DNA of 23,568 nucleotides. It comes from CAYPHJ01 sp964410485. Its GTDB lineage: Bacteria; Desulfobacterota; Binatia; UBA9968. The stretch lies in the NCBI GenBank assembly GCA_964410485.1, contig CAYPHJ010000074.1, positions 1-23,568 of the forward strand, read 5' to 3'. The notes below the pieces were generated by a model. That model was not told the DNA's origin. It did no database searches and saw only the letters and a list, made by a program, of their open reading frames with translations. Numbering within the stretch: position 1 is the first letter of the stretch; each line of letters starts with the position of its first letter. Of this stretch, positions 15,024-21,846 are shown piece after piece. A program made the position numbers and the translations under genes.

Positions 15024-15444
15024 CGGTAGGTTTCTTGCTTCGGCTTTGCCGTGTTTGTTTCTTCTCCCTCGCCCTTTCAGGGAGAGGGCTGGGGTGAGGG
15101 TCACCCAGCACCTCAGCAATTTGCTCAAGCACTGAGACCCTATCTTTCAACACATCATGGTTCCAAAAGCGCAGCACCCGATAACCCTGCGCTTCTAAGA
15201 AACGACTTCGCTTCTGATCCGCCGCGATCTCCTCAGCGTGTTGGCCGCCGTCCAGCTCCACCACTAACTTGCGCTTCGGACAACAAAAGTCAGTAACGAA
15301 TGGGCCAATGGGATGCTGACGGCGGAACTTGGCGCCACAAAGCTGCCGGTCGCGAAGCCGCGCCCAGAGTGTTTGCTCAGCGTCGGTTTGGTCGCGCCGA
15401 AGTTGGCGGGCACGGTCCCGAGTCACTGGAAGAACGGATCCCAT
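15010..15444 (-). CDS. DUF559 (Vsr-like fold) endonuclease-domain protein in a repeat cassette
   Basis: This 144-residue protein runs from the ATG at 15442-15444 (a TTG at 15465 is possible). Residues 9-110 are a DUF559 domain, related to the very-short-patch-repair endonuclease fold: RRDQTDAEQTLWARLRDRQL, GAKFRRQHPIGPFVTDFCCP, KLVVELDGGQHAEE, then GYRVLRFWNHDVL. Candidate catalytic residues are Asp52, Glu63, Asp65 and His69. The tail (GDPHPSPLPERARE onward) is translated from the palindromic repeat at 15064-15102, so the gene has run through it to end 14 bp inside the regulator gene. An inverted partner repeat lies just upstream at 15467-15508. The gene plus repeats look like an inserted cassette splitting a kinase/regulator operon. 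Target DNA is unknown. Confidence 0.88.
   Translation of the reverse strand: MGSVLPVTRDRARQLRRDQTDAEQTLWARLRDRQLCGAKFRRQHPIGPFVTDFCCPKRKLVVELDGGQHAEEIAADQKRSRFLEAQGYRVLRFWNHDVLKDRVSVLEQIAEVLGDPHPSPLPERAREKKQTRQSRSKKPTDETA
15064..15102. repeat. CCCTCGCCC/GGGAGAGGG palindromic repeat, left of DUF559
   Basis: The core reads CCCTCGCCCTTTCAGGGAGA followed by GGGCTGGGGTGAGGG. It is the inverted counterpart of 15467-15508 and related to the pair at 1326-1434. It is translated as the C-terminal tail of the DUF559 protein and lies about 40 bp before the response-regulator start. Confidence 0.8.
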
Positions 15445-15466
15445 CCGTTTACTCCGGCGAGGCAAT

Positions 15467-15508
15467 CACCCTCACCCTACCCTCTCCCTTTGCAAGGGCG
15501 AGGGTGGA
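15467..15508. repeat. CCCTCGCCC/GGGAGAGGG palindromic repeat, right of DUF559
   Basis: Read on the minus strand the core is CCCTCGCCCTTGCAAAGGGA followed by GAGGGTAGGGTGAGGG, nearly the same as the left copy read on the plus strand. The two copies therefore form inverted ends of a 445-bp unit containing only the DUF559 gene. Confidence 0.8.
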
Positions 15509-15585
15509 AATCCCCGAGAAGCGACCATCTTGCGTTCTCGAATCCTGAAGCACCTTGTCACGTCGTTCAGCGCTGTGCCACAGCA

Positions 15586-17256
15586 TCACGACCGATTGTG
15601 CGAATCCGATGCCGGCAGAGTAAAATAAAATGTGCTGCCGCCGCTCGGTTCAGGCTCGACCCAAATCGTTCCGCCGTGCAATTCCACAAGGGCCCTGCAA
15701 ATTGCGAGTCCGAGGCCTGTGCCTTTGGGCTTTGTCCCGCCCACCTCGGCGATCTGGTAAAACTTGTCAAAAATTTTTTCTTTTTCGTCCGGCGGTATCC
15801 CCGGACCGCTGTCGGACACAGACACCCGAACGCTTTCTTTGCCATTTCTTGACGCCGATACCTCCACCCTGCCCCGAGCCGGCGTGAACTTGATCGCATT
15901 GCCGATCAGGTTCATCAGGACTTGGTTGATTTTATCCCGATCCGCCCAGACCAGAATGGGCGGTTCGCGAAGGGTCGCTTCAAGTGCAATGACCTTCTCC
16001 GCCGCAACAGGCCGCAATACCTCTACCACCTCATGAACGAGACCACGCAGAGAAAAATAACTAGATTTAACCTCGATTCTTCCCGACTCGATCTTGGCGA
16101 GATCCAATAGGTCATTGATCAAACCGGCTAGATGCTGCGTATTAGATCTCACGCGGGTCAGGTAATGAATTTGCTTTGGAGTAAGCGGTCCGGCCACCTC
16201 GCGCAGCACAAGATCCACGGCGCCTTTGATTGCCGTAAGCGGCGTTCTCAGCTCGTGGGAAACCTTGGACACGAAATCCGATTTCATTCGGTCCAACTCC
16301 TGTAGTCTTTCATTGGCGATCGCAAGCTCGTGGGTTCTGTCTTCGACTTTTTTCTCCAACTTGCTATAAGCCTGGTGCAGATTATCCGTCATTCTGTTCC
16401 CTAAGGTCTTGGCGGTCCTGAGATTGATTACCAACTCGAAATTCGTCGGATGTTTGATGGACAAGTTTGCGGGCTTGGCGCCTTTTAAAATCCTATCGAT
16501 ATACGTGGCTGCACTCCGGTCCAGATCGGCTAGATTGACTCCATAACTCATGAGGCCACCAAGCTGGGCAAATCTTTGATCATCGTAAATCGCCGGCAGC
16601 CGCGTCTCGGCCGCAAGATTGAGGATCCCCTTCATCAGGTCGTTTACGAGTATCGGGCTCCGTAGCATGATCAGAGCCTCAGCATGTTCTCTTTTTATAG
16701 CTGCGAAAGCTGGCTTTAAATCGGCTCGATCTCGTACCTCTACGGCCTGGAGCTGCAAGCCCAGGGATTGAGCGGCGACCTCGGCCTGTCTCCAGGTTAC
16801 GACCGCATGATGACCTGGAGTCCAAAGGACGGCCACGTGGGATAGTTTCGGAATCACCTCCTTGAGCAGCTCAAGCCTTTTCCCCACTAGCTCGGAAGTA
16901 AAATTTATCAGCCCGGTAATGTTGCGACTCGGTTGCGCCAAACCGGCGGCGACCCCGGACCCTACGAGGCTGCTGGATGTGACAATCGGAATCATCTGCG
17001 TTGCGCTTTTAGCAGCCTCGGTCGCTCCCCGTCCTCCCGCAAAAATGACGTCGACCTCGAGACGAACAAGCTCGCGTGCCAACTCCGGCAGCCGATCCAA
17101 CTTAGCCCGCGCGTACCGATACTCGATGATAAGATTTTTCCCCTCAATGTAACCGAGATCTTTCAGCCCTCGACGGAACGCCTCGCTGCGATATCCCCTG
17201 TTGACGGGGTCTCCCGCGCTCAAATAACCTATCCGAGCAAGAGTCCTACTACGCAT
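15586..17256 (-). CDS. Histidine kinase with a fused ABC substrate-binding protein as sensor
   Basis: This 556-residue protein uses the ATG at 17254-17256, which follows AGGGGGA at a good distance; extra upstream codons lack domain character. Residues 7-286 are a whole ABC_sub_bind (PF04392) periplasmic-type binding domain: ARIGYLSAG, RRGLKDLGYIEGKNLIIEYR, LDRLPELARELVRLEVDVIF, GKRLELLKEVIPKLSHVAVL, NFELVINLRTAKTLG. No signal peptide or membrane helix is visible, so it should be cytoplasmic. A coiled coil (293-330) leads to the kinase core: His334 in SHELRTPLT, N-box Asn453 (LIGNAIKFT), G1 DSGPGIP (482-488), G2 GTGLGLAI (512-519). It probably senses a small intracellular ligand and phosphorylates the NtrC-type regulator downstream. 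It is preceded by the beta-propeller gene on the same strand. Confidence 0.93.
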   Translation of the reverse strand: MRSRTLARIGYLSAGDPVNRGYRSEAFRRGLKDLGYIEGKNLIIEYRYARAKLDRLPELARELVRLEVDVIFAGGRGATEAAKSATQMIPIVTSSSLVGSGVAAGLAQPSRNITGLINFTSELVGKRLELLKEVIPKLSHVAVLWTPGHHAVVTWRQAEVAAQSLGLQLQAVEVRDRADLKPAFAAIKREHAEALIMLRSPILVNDLMKGILNLAAETRLPAIYDDQRFAQLGGLMSYGVNLADLDRSAATYIDRILKGAKPANLSIKHPTNFELVINLRTAKTLGNRMTDNLHQAYSKLEKKVEDRTHELAIANERLQELDRMKSDFVSKVSHELRTPLTAIKGAVDLVLREVAGPLTPKQIHYLTRVRSNTQHLAGLINDLLDLAKIESGRIEVKSSYFSLRGLVHEVVEVLRPVAAEKVIALEATLREPPILVWADRDKINQVLMNLIGNAIKFTPARGRVEVSASRNGKESVRVSVSDSGPGIPPDEKEKIFDKFYQIAEVGGTKPKGTGLGLAICRALVELHGGTIWVEPEPSGGSTFYFTLPASDSHNRS

Positions 17257-17500
17257 GCTTGTCCCCCTGTCTGAGTTGCGTCGGCGAGACTCTCTAAGAT
17301 AACTGTCATCGCGAGGAGCCTGGAAAACGGCACGATCGATTCGAGAACCTATCCGACCGTGAACTTCGGTGTCAACCGCCCCGGAAACCGTGTATTTCTT
17401 GTTTCCATTCAGCATTGGCGCCATACAGGAAACGCGCAAAGGACTTCTAGTCAGGGAGCCCCCAAGGTCGTTCCGGAGGCTCCCATTGTGCAAAACAGCA
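17257..17500. other. Intergenic gap, propeller / binding-protein kinase
   Basis: These 244 bp separate two minus-strand genes. They hold the kinase ribosome site (near 17262-17268) and a strong hairpin at 17454-17484. An open frame continues upstream of the kinase ATG to a TTG at 17493, but its composition is not protein-like. I see no GG-N10-GC sigma-54 site here, so the kinase may be read from the propeller promoter or from a weak one of its own. Confidence 0.45.
17454..17484 (-). terminator. Strong hairpin after the propeller gene
   Basis: GGGAGCC (17454-17460) pairs perfectly with GGCTCCC (17478-17484), extendable to about 10 bp with one mismatch, around a 17-nt loop. It begins 16 bp after the propeller stop codon. 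No T-run follows on the minus strand, so it may be a partial terminator or mRNA stabiliser that lowers, without abolishing, read-through into the kinase gene. Confidence 0.4.
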
Positions 17501-18817
17501 CTACTTGATCGGTAATGCTAGACCAGGAATTTGTAACTCCTGGTCCATACAGGAAATCTTACCTGGCCGATCATCTTGAGTTGCGCCGCCGATCAGCTCG
17601 CCTCCGCTTCGAGGGGCATTATCCCGATTATTCGCGTCGTGCTGGGCCACACAGAGCACTCTTCCGGTGAGAAAGATACCCGATGGAGATTCAAGAATAT
17701 GGTTGTTTCCTACTGCCGCATCGGCCGAATTTCTCAAGCCAACAGAGTTGACCGGATTGCGGAAGACTTCAATTACTTTCCCGCGCTTGGTCACCAGCAC
17801 GATGGCCTGGCGTTCAAAGGCACCGACCCATATATTTCCAGCTTTATCCAATGCGATTCCGTCTGCACCTTCAAGGTAGGGATGCGCAACAAAGACGTTG
17901 TCGAGACAGAGGGTGTTGGAAGTGAAGGTAGTATCGCAACCGGTTTTGCTTTTTAGATCGCCGTCGTGGTTGAATGTCGCCTGCCAGATCGCTCCGCGCG
18001 TGAGATCGCTAATGAACAGTTTATCTCCGTCCTTGTCGAAGGCGAGGCCGGTCGCCACGAAAAAGTTAGAACCCAAAGTGTTGGCGGCAATACGCGACGT
18101 TGGTGTCACGGTTATCGTCCCTGCCGGCAGATGCCGGACGTCGCGCCCTACACCGCCGACTCCATTAGCATCGAGATTGACCTCATTCGCCATCGGCTGG
18201 ATGCGAAATACTTCTTCACACCCCTGATAAGGATTCGCTGCGTCTTCACACACACCACCTCCGGGTGCAATCTTCCAAACCCTTCCCCTACCCGTCGCTC
18301 CGTCACCAGTCCAGAGGTTTCCCTTTTTATCGAAGGCGATGCTGTTAGCTCCCGGAACGCCTGAGGCGAAAATGGTGGCGATGGGCGGATTCTCGGCGCT
18401 TGGTCTAAACGTGTAAATGAAGCCTCCGTCAGTCACAAACAGATCGCCGTTCTGGTTAAACGCAATGCCATTGAAACCGCAGTTTACGACAGCCGGGTTT
18501 CCGACAGCGGGGTCAATGAATCCGACCGGAATTAGGCTGGGTTTGTGGAGGTTGATTTGCCAAACCGCGCAGGGACGTGTCCCTATACCAATGGTGTATA
18601 AATTACCGTTATTGTCTCCAGTCAACCTCGGGATGCGGCCTGGTGTCGTGATCAGAGTAGTAAAGGTCGCATTCTTCGGAAACGGTAGCTTATCGTCGTC
18701 GTCTCCCCAGGCTGAAGAACCGCCCAAATCCGGGACGGGCTTAGGCGTAGGGGTCAATGAAAAGAAGATCCCTGTAAATAGCAGAAAAACTACGAGACCA
18801 AACCATCGTGACTTCAT
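17501..18817 (-). CDS. Secreted NHL/SMP-30-like beta-propeller protein
   Basis: This 438-residue protein starts at the ATG at 18815-18817, chosen because GGAGG lies 9 nt upstream; the ATG at 18844 has none. The N-terminus is a signal peptide or anchor (MKSRWFGLVVFLLFTGIFFS). After an acidic stretch (WGDDDD) come repeated blades of the SMP-30/gluconolactonase/NHL type: RLTGDNNGNLYTIGIG, NGIAFNQNGDLFVTDGG, NSIAFDKKGNLWTGDG, TGLAFDKDGDKLFISD, DGIALDKAGNIWVGAF. Each ends in a Gly-Asn/Asp-Leu-Phe turn. Such propellers bind Ca2+ and hydrolyse lactones or bind ligands; no specific catalytic set could be assigned. The protein should act outside the inner membrane. It is first in the minus-strand sigma-54-type unit, ahead of the kinase, so it may process or present the sensed compound. 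Confidence 0.85.
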   Translation of the reverse strand: MKSRWFGLVVFLLFTGIFFSLTPTPKPVPDLGGSSAWGDDDDKLPFPKNATFTTLITTPGRIPRLTGDNNGNLYTIGIGTRPCAVWQINLHKPSLIPVGFIDPAVGNPAVVNCGFNGIAFNQNGDLFVTDGGFIYTFRPSAENPPIATIFASGVPGANSIAFDKKGNLWTGDGATGRGRVWKIAPGGGVCEDAANPYQGCEEVFRIQPMANEVNLDANGVGGVGRDVRHLPAGTITVTPTSRIAANTLGSNFFVATGLAFDKDGDKLFISDLTRGAIWQATFNHDGDLKSKTGCDTTFTSNTLCLDNVFVAHPYLEGADGIALDKAGNIWVGAFERQAIVLVTKRGKVIEVFRNPVNSVGLRNSADAAVGNNHILESPSGIFLTGRVLCVAQHDANNRDNAPRSGGELIGGATQDDRPGKISCMDQELQIPGLALPIK

Positions 18818-18888
18818 AGCTTTAGCCTCCGTGTCAGTTGTCATGTTTCAGACGAATCAGTTTGGATTATGCCGGCACCCTAGATGAG

Positions 18889-18897
18889 TTAGGTCAT
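18889..18897 (-). other. Two-codon leader ORF with a near-perfect ribosome site
   Basis: On the minus strand AAAGGAGGAGGC is followed by ATG ACC TAA. It lies 72 bp upstream of the propeller start and downstream of the predicted sigma-54 start point, so it would be in the mRNA leader. A start-stop leader can hold ribosomes near the hairpin just upstream (18906-18920). It may be a chance or decayed site. Confidence 0.3.
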
Positions 18898-18981
18898 GCC
18901 TCCTCCTTTCTAAACGAAAGATCAGGGGGGCTAGGCATCACGGATGGCGACGTGCGCCGTCGGTGACGGAAATGTCGTAGC

Positions 18982-18997
18982 GCAACAGATATGCCAC
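18982..18997 (-). promoter_or_regulatory. Candidate sigma-54 promoter toward the propeller/kinase set
   Basis: Read on the minus strand: TGGCAT-ATCTG-TTGCG. The invariant GG (-24) and GC (-12) are separated by exactly 10 nt, and five of six bases match each of the consensus halves TGGCAC and TTGCA closely. Transcription would start near 18970, about 150 nt before the propeller start codon. A sigma-54 activator is encoded in the same unit. Confidence 0.6.
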
Positions 18998-19091
18998 ACG
19001 CCGGACATGCGGCTCGACGAGAGTAAGATGTTCAGTGAACGGAAGAATTTCGAGCGGGTGAGATTTTAAACCAGACAGCGATACACCCAAA

Positions 19092-19132
19092 GGGTAGTTT
19101 TTTCTCTACCCTCGGTAGTGAAAACTCTACGG
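19092..19132. promoter_or_regulatory. Tandem GTAG-N8-CTAC dyads, 21-bp period
   Basis: The first dyad has GTAG at 19094-19097 and CTAC at 19106-19109. The second has GTAG at 19115-19118 and CTAC at 19127-19130. Both have an 8-nt centre and they repeat at exactly 21 bp, two helical turns. They lie about 100-135 bp upstream of the left-facing -24 box, the usual place for NtrC-family enhancer sites, and about 320-360 bp upstream of the right-facing one. Confidence 0.6.
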
Positions 19133-19448
19133 TGAGATCGGTAAAGACCGAACCGTCGATGTAGAAACTAACCCTAATCCGACAATAATCGGGCGCTCAA
19201 CTTGGTTTCCTGCCTCTGAACCGTAGAGTGCGCTCATGGATTGCAAATGTCCCTGCTGGCGACCTTTTGTTCGCTATCCAAAAGCATATTTTCAGCACGA
19301 CAAATGCGGTTTACAGCCGTACTTTATTGTCGGTTTAGGGCTAACACTGCCTTATCAGCTATGGTTCGCCCAAAAATAAGGAGCGAAACCGGTTCATTCT
19401 TTCCCGGCGGCGTCTTTCGCATCTTAACGCCGTGTTGGCAGGCGATTG

Positions 19449-19465
19449 TTGGCAGAATTTTTGCG
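19449..19465 (+). promoter_or_regulatory. Candidate sigma-54 promoter for the binding protein
   Basis: TTGGCAG-AATTT-TTGCG has GG at 19451-19452 and GC at 19463-19464 separated by exactly 10 nt. The start point would be near 19476, giving a leader of about 60 nt before the ATG at 19535. Its two halves are nearly the same as those of the oppositely facing promoter at 18982-18997. Confidence 0.6.
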
Positions 19466-19534
19466 TCCTCGATAACGGAACTCCAAAGCAAATTCCTATC
19501 AGCTGGTTTTTCGTCACTAGTTTTCGGAGGAGCT

Positions 19535-20503
19535 ATGAAGGCCAAAATCCCTGTCTATGCGCTCCTGACTCTAATTCTAATTACCATTCAGCGCGCCGAG
19601 GCGCAGCAGCAGCCGACGAAAATACCGCGAATAGGTTACCTAATTGGTGCCTCTTTTATACCGGTTCGCAGCGAGGCATTGCGCCAGGGCCTCCACAAGT
19701 TCGGGTATGTGGAGGGGAAAACCATTATCATTGAGTGGCGATCTGCCGAGGGAAAACTCGATCGCCTGCCCACGCTCGCGGCAGAGCTGGTACGTCTCAA
19801 GGTAGATGTCATTGTCACTGCTGGGCCAGTCGCAACTCGTCCCGCCAAGGAAGCAACTTCGACGATCCCCATTGTCATGACTAATGAGGGTGATCCAGTT
19901 GGAACCGGATTCGTCACCAGCTTGGCGCGCCCTGGCGGAAACATCACTGGGTTGTCTACTCTCGCACCTGAGCTAAGCGGAAAACGAATCGAGCTTTTGA
20001 GAGAGATTGTTCCTAGGCTCTCCCGTGTGGCCGTTTTCGGGACCTCGACCAGATCGGACAACGCGCAGTCACTACGTGAAGTGGAGCTCGCCGCAAAGGC
20101 GTTCGGCGTGAAGCTTCAATATGTAGATGTCCTGAATCCCGAGGATATTGAGAGCGCATTTCGAGCCGCGAGCGGGGGGGCTGAGGCAGTCCTTATGATC
20201 GTGTCGGGCGCCGTTTACATTGGTCACCGAGCAGAGATTGTAGACCTTGCGGCAAAGAGCCGGCTCCCGGTGATGTACCGCCTTCGAGAAGACGTGGAAG
20301 CCGGTGGGCTTATGTTCTACGGTGTGAACCTTACCGACCTGGACCGGCGCGCGGCTACTTATGTGGACAAGATTCTCAGAGGCGCCAAACCGGCCGATCT
20401 ACCGATCGAACAACCGACAAGGTTTGAATTCGTCATCAATTTTAAAGGCGGCCAAACAGATCGGTCTCACCATTCCTCCGAACGTCCTGGCGAGAGCGGA
20501 TAG
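19535..20503 (+). CDS. Secreted ABC substrate-binding protein (PF04392), frameshifted near its end
   Basis: This 322-residue frame starts at the ATG at 19535, preceded by CGGAGGAGC. A signal peptide is clear (MKAKIPVYALLTLILITIQR, cut after AEA). The mature part is an ABC_sub_bind domain: IPRIGYLIGA, RQGLHKFGYVEGKTIIIEWR, KLDRLPTLAAELVRLKVDVI, LARPGGNITGLSTLAPELSG, GKRIELLREIVPRLSRVAVF, ADLPIEQPTRFEFVIN. It is closely similar to the sensor domain of the fused kinase. At the T-run 20440-20443 the frame slips. Removing one T restores the family ending (LKAAKQIGLTIPPNVLARAD, then RVIK) and a stop at 20514-20516. The gene is therefore either freshly frameshifted or affected by a homopolymer sequencing error. 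No permease or ATPase is adjacent. The upstream sigma-54-type promoter suggests control by the regulator at 13674. Confidence 0.88.
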   Translation: MKAKIPVYALLTLILITIQRAEAQQQPTKIPRIGYLIGASFIPVRSEALRQGLHKFGYVEGKTIIIEWRSAEGKLDRLPTLAAELVRLKVDVIVTAGPVATRPAKEATSTIPIVMTNEGDPVGTGFVTSLARPGGNITGLSTLAPELSGKRIELLREIVPRLSRVAVFGTSTRSDNAQSLREVELAAKAFGVKLQYVDVLNPEDIESAFRAASGGAEAVLMIVSGAVYIGHRAEIVDLAAKSRLPVMYRLREDVEAGGLMFYGVNLTDLDRRAATYVDKILRGAKPADLPIEQPTRFEFVINFKGGQTDRSHHSSERPGESG

Positions 20504-20532
20504 AGTCATCAAATAGAAGTAAAGGATCGTGA

Positions 20533-20556
20533 AAACTCTTCGGTATCGAAGGGTTT
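20533..20556. terminator. Bidirectional terminator-like hairpin
   Basis: AAACTCTTCG (20533-20542), loop GTAT, then CGAAGGGTTT (20547-20556) make a 10-bp stem with one G-T/mismatch position. A-rich and T-rich sides allow use in both directions. It lies between convergent genes: the binding protein (plus) and the LLM oxidoreductase (minus). Confidence 0.65.
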
Positions 20557-20596
20557 ACTATCGACGTTTCGTCAAGCGAATCTCAAACTGAACGGA

Positions 20597-21655
20597 TTAA
20601 CTTTTCGGCGCGACTTGCTCGATAAAGCGCCGCAGCGTGGCGCGCGTCTGTGCGTCGGGCAGGCTGCCGAGGGCGAAGTTTCCGGCGAGGTCCGTCAAGC
20701 GCAGCCGCTCGCGCACGTGAACCACTTTGTCCCGGACCTCGGCCGCGTCGCCGACCAGCACGCGGTTTTGCTCGACCAGATCGCTGAAAGTGAGCTTGCG
20801 CATTTTCGCGCGGTGTTCGTCGTGCGTTCGATAAGACTCCGGCTCGGGAATGCCTTGGGTGAGATTGCGGGCTTCGGCGGCGGCGCCGTGATAGGCGGCT
20901 AGAGCCGGTTCGGCGGTGGATCGTGCTTCGGACGGGTTTGCGCCGACGTAGATATGGTACATGGCGATCACCCGCGCGCTATCGGGATCATGCCCGGCGG
21001 CGCGGCGCGCGCTGAAATAGAGCTCGACCATGGCGCGCAGTTCATCGATCTCGTGCAGAAACGGGATCAGCATCATGTGAAAACCGCTGCGCCCGGCGAA
21101 TTCGAAGGATTCCGCCGTCGAGGTCGCGCCCATCCAGACGGTGGGATAAGGCTTTTGCGCCGGGCGAGGCAGGAGTTCCACATTATTGAACCGGTAAAAT
21201 TTTCCCTCATGACTGAACTTGGGCTCGGTCCAAGCCTTTAGAACAATATCCAAATGTTCTTTGAATCTATCGCGCAGCTCTTCAAGCGGAGTACCCAAAG
21301 TCAACGACTCCCATTTGATAAAGCCGTGGCCGATGCCGAAGTCCAGGCGGCCGCCGCTTAAGCAGTCGAGGGTCGCGTAGTCCTCGGCGATGCGCAGCGG
21401 GTTGTGATAAGGCAGCAGCGTCACCGCCGTGCCGATGCGAATCTTTTCGGTGCGCTGCGCGATGGCCGCGCCGATGACCGGCGGGCTCGACAGCGTCCCG
21501 CCGAAAGAATGAAAATGGTGCTCGGCGAGCCAGTACGAATCAAACCCCAATTCTTCTCCATAAACCGCTTGATCGACGACCCGGCGCAGTCCGCCGGCGC
21601 CATCGACCCGATCCGCGGCGCTCAAGGCCGGCAAGTGAAATATTCCGTAGTGCAT
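20597..21655 (-). CDS. LLM-class flavin-dependent oxidoreductase
   Basis: This 352-residue luciferase-like TIM-barrel enzyme has the usual length. Characteristic blocks are GEELGFDSYWLAEHHF (33-48), RIGTAVTLLPYHNPLRIAED (73-92), LSGGRLDFGIGHG (99-111), PTVWMGATSTAESFEFAGRS and the C-terminal VLVGDAAEVRDKVVHVRERL. Members use FMNH2 or F420 to oxidise or oxygenate aldehydes, sulfonates, hydrocarbons or cofactors. The AEHHF form points to the bacterial-luciferase-like, probably FMN-linked, branch. It starts at an ATG at 21653-21655 with only a weak ribosome site. No flavin reductase is adjacent. It converges on the binding-protein gene across a terminator-like hairpin. Substrate unknown. Confidence 0.93.
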   Translation of the reverse strand: MHYGIFHLPALSAADRVDGAGGLRRVVDQAVYGEELGFDSYWLAEHHFHSFGGTLSSPPVIGAAIAQRTEKIRIGTAVTLLPYHNPLRIAEDYATLDCLSGGRLDFGIGHGFIKWESLTLGTPLEELRDRFKEHLDIVLKAWTEPKFSHEGKFYRFNNVELLPRPAQKPYPTVWMGATSTAESFEFAGRSGFHMMLIPFLHEIDELRAMVELYFSARRAAGHDPDSARVIAMYHIYVGANPSEARSTAEPALAAYHGAAAEARNLTQGIPEPESYRTHDEHRAKMRKLTFSDLVEQNRVLVGDAAEVRDKVVHVRERLRLTDLAGNFALGSLPDAQTRATLRRFIEQVAPKS

Positions 21656-21683
21656 TTGAAAAGAGCTGTCAGATTCATGCTAT

Positions 21684-21846
21684 CTAGGACGACGGTCGCC
21701 TCGTGGTCCTCGCGCCAAGCATGTCCTGAATCCAATCGAAGGGCACGCTAAGCTCCCAAAGGCCCCAGCCTGTCGCCACCTTTACGAAGTGTACCTTGGC
21801 GTCCTTCGCGCGCTTTGCGCGAGAGAGAGTTTTTGAATGTTTTCAT
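21684..21846 (-). pseudogene. Small frameshifted ORF coupled to the upstream chimeric gene
   Basis: An ATG at 21844-21846 overlaps the stop of the upstream ORF (ATGA). Its frame reads MKTFKNSLSRKARE but soon ends. A neighbouring frame carries a protein-like stretch (KDAKVHFVKVATGWGLWELS, then VPFDWIQDMLG) to a TAG at 21684-21686. A single frame correction near 21803-21810 would give a protein of about 54 residues. I do not recognise it. It may be a decayed small gene or a chance composition effect. Confidence 0.35.

Larger units (their letters stand above)
18818..19534. promoter_or_regulatory. 717-bp divergent control region
   Basis: This is the longest gene-free stretch of the window. It lies between the minus-strand propeller/kinase/regulator set and the plus-strand binding protein. 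It contains a sigma-54-type promoter facing left (18982-18997), another facing right (19449-19465), and two 21-bp-spaced GTAG-N8-CTAC dyads (19094-19130). It also has small hairpins at 18906-18920 (CTTTC/GAAAG) and 19138-19151 (TCGGT/ACCGA). A long frame from 19241 is open but not protein-like. Its size and content fit an enhancer-dependent bidirectional promoter. Confidence 0.65.

Noticed and set aside
15024..15128. 35-residue N-terminal extension of the NtrC-type regulator
   Set aside because: It only translates the palindromic repeat at 15064-15102; the receiver domain starts right after the ATG at 15023.
17257..17493. 79-residue N-terminal extension of the binding-protein kinase to a TTG
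   Set aside because: The ATG at 17256 has a good ribosome site and begins just before the binding domain; the extension has no protein-like pattern.
19241..19534. 98-residue extension upstream of the secreted binding protein
   Set aside because: The signal peptide and ribosome site fix the start at 19535; the upstream part is control region.
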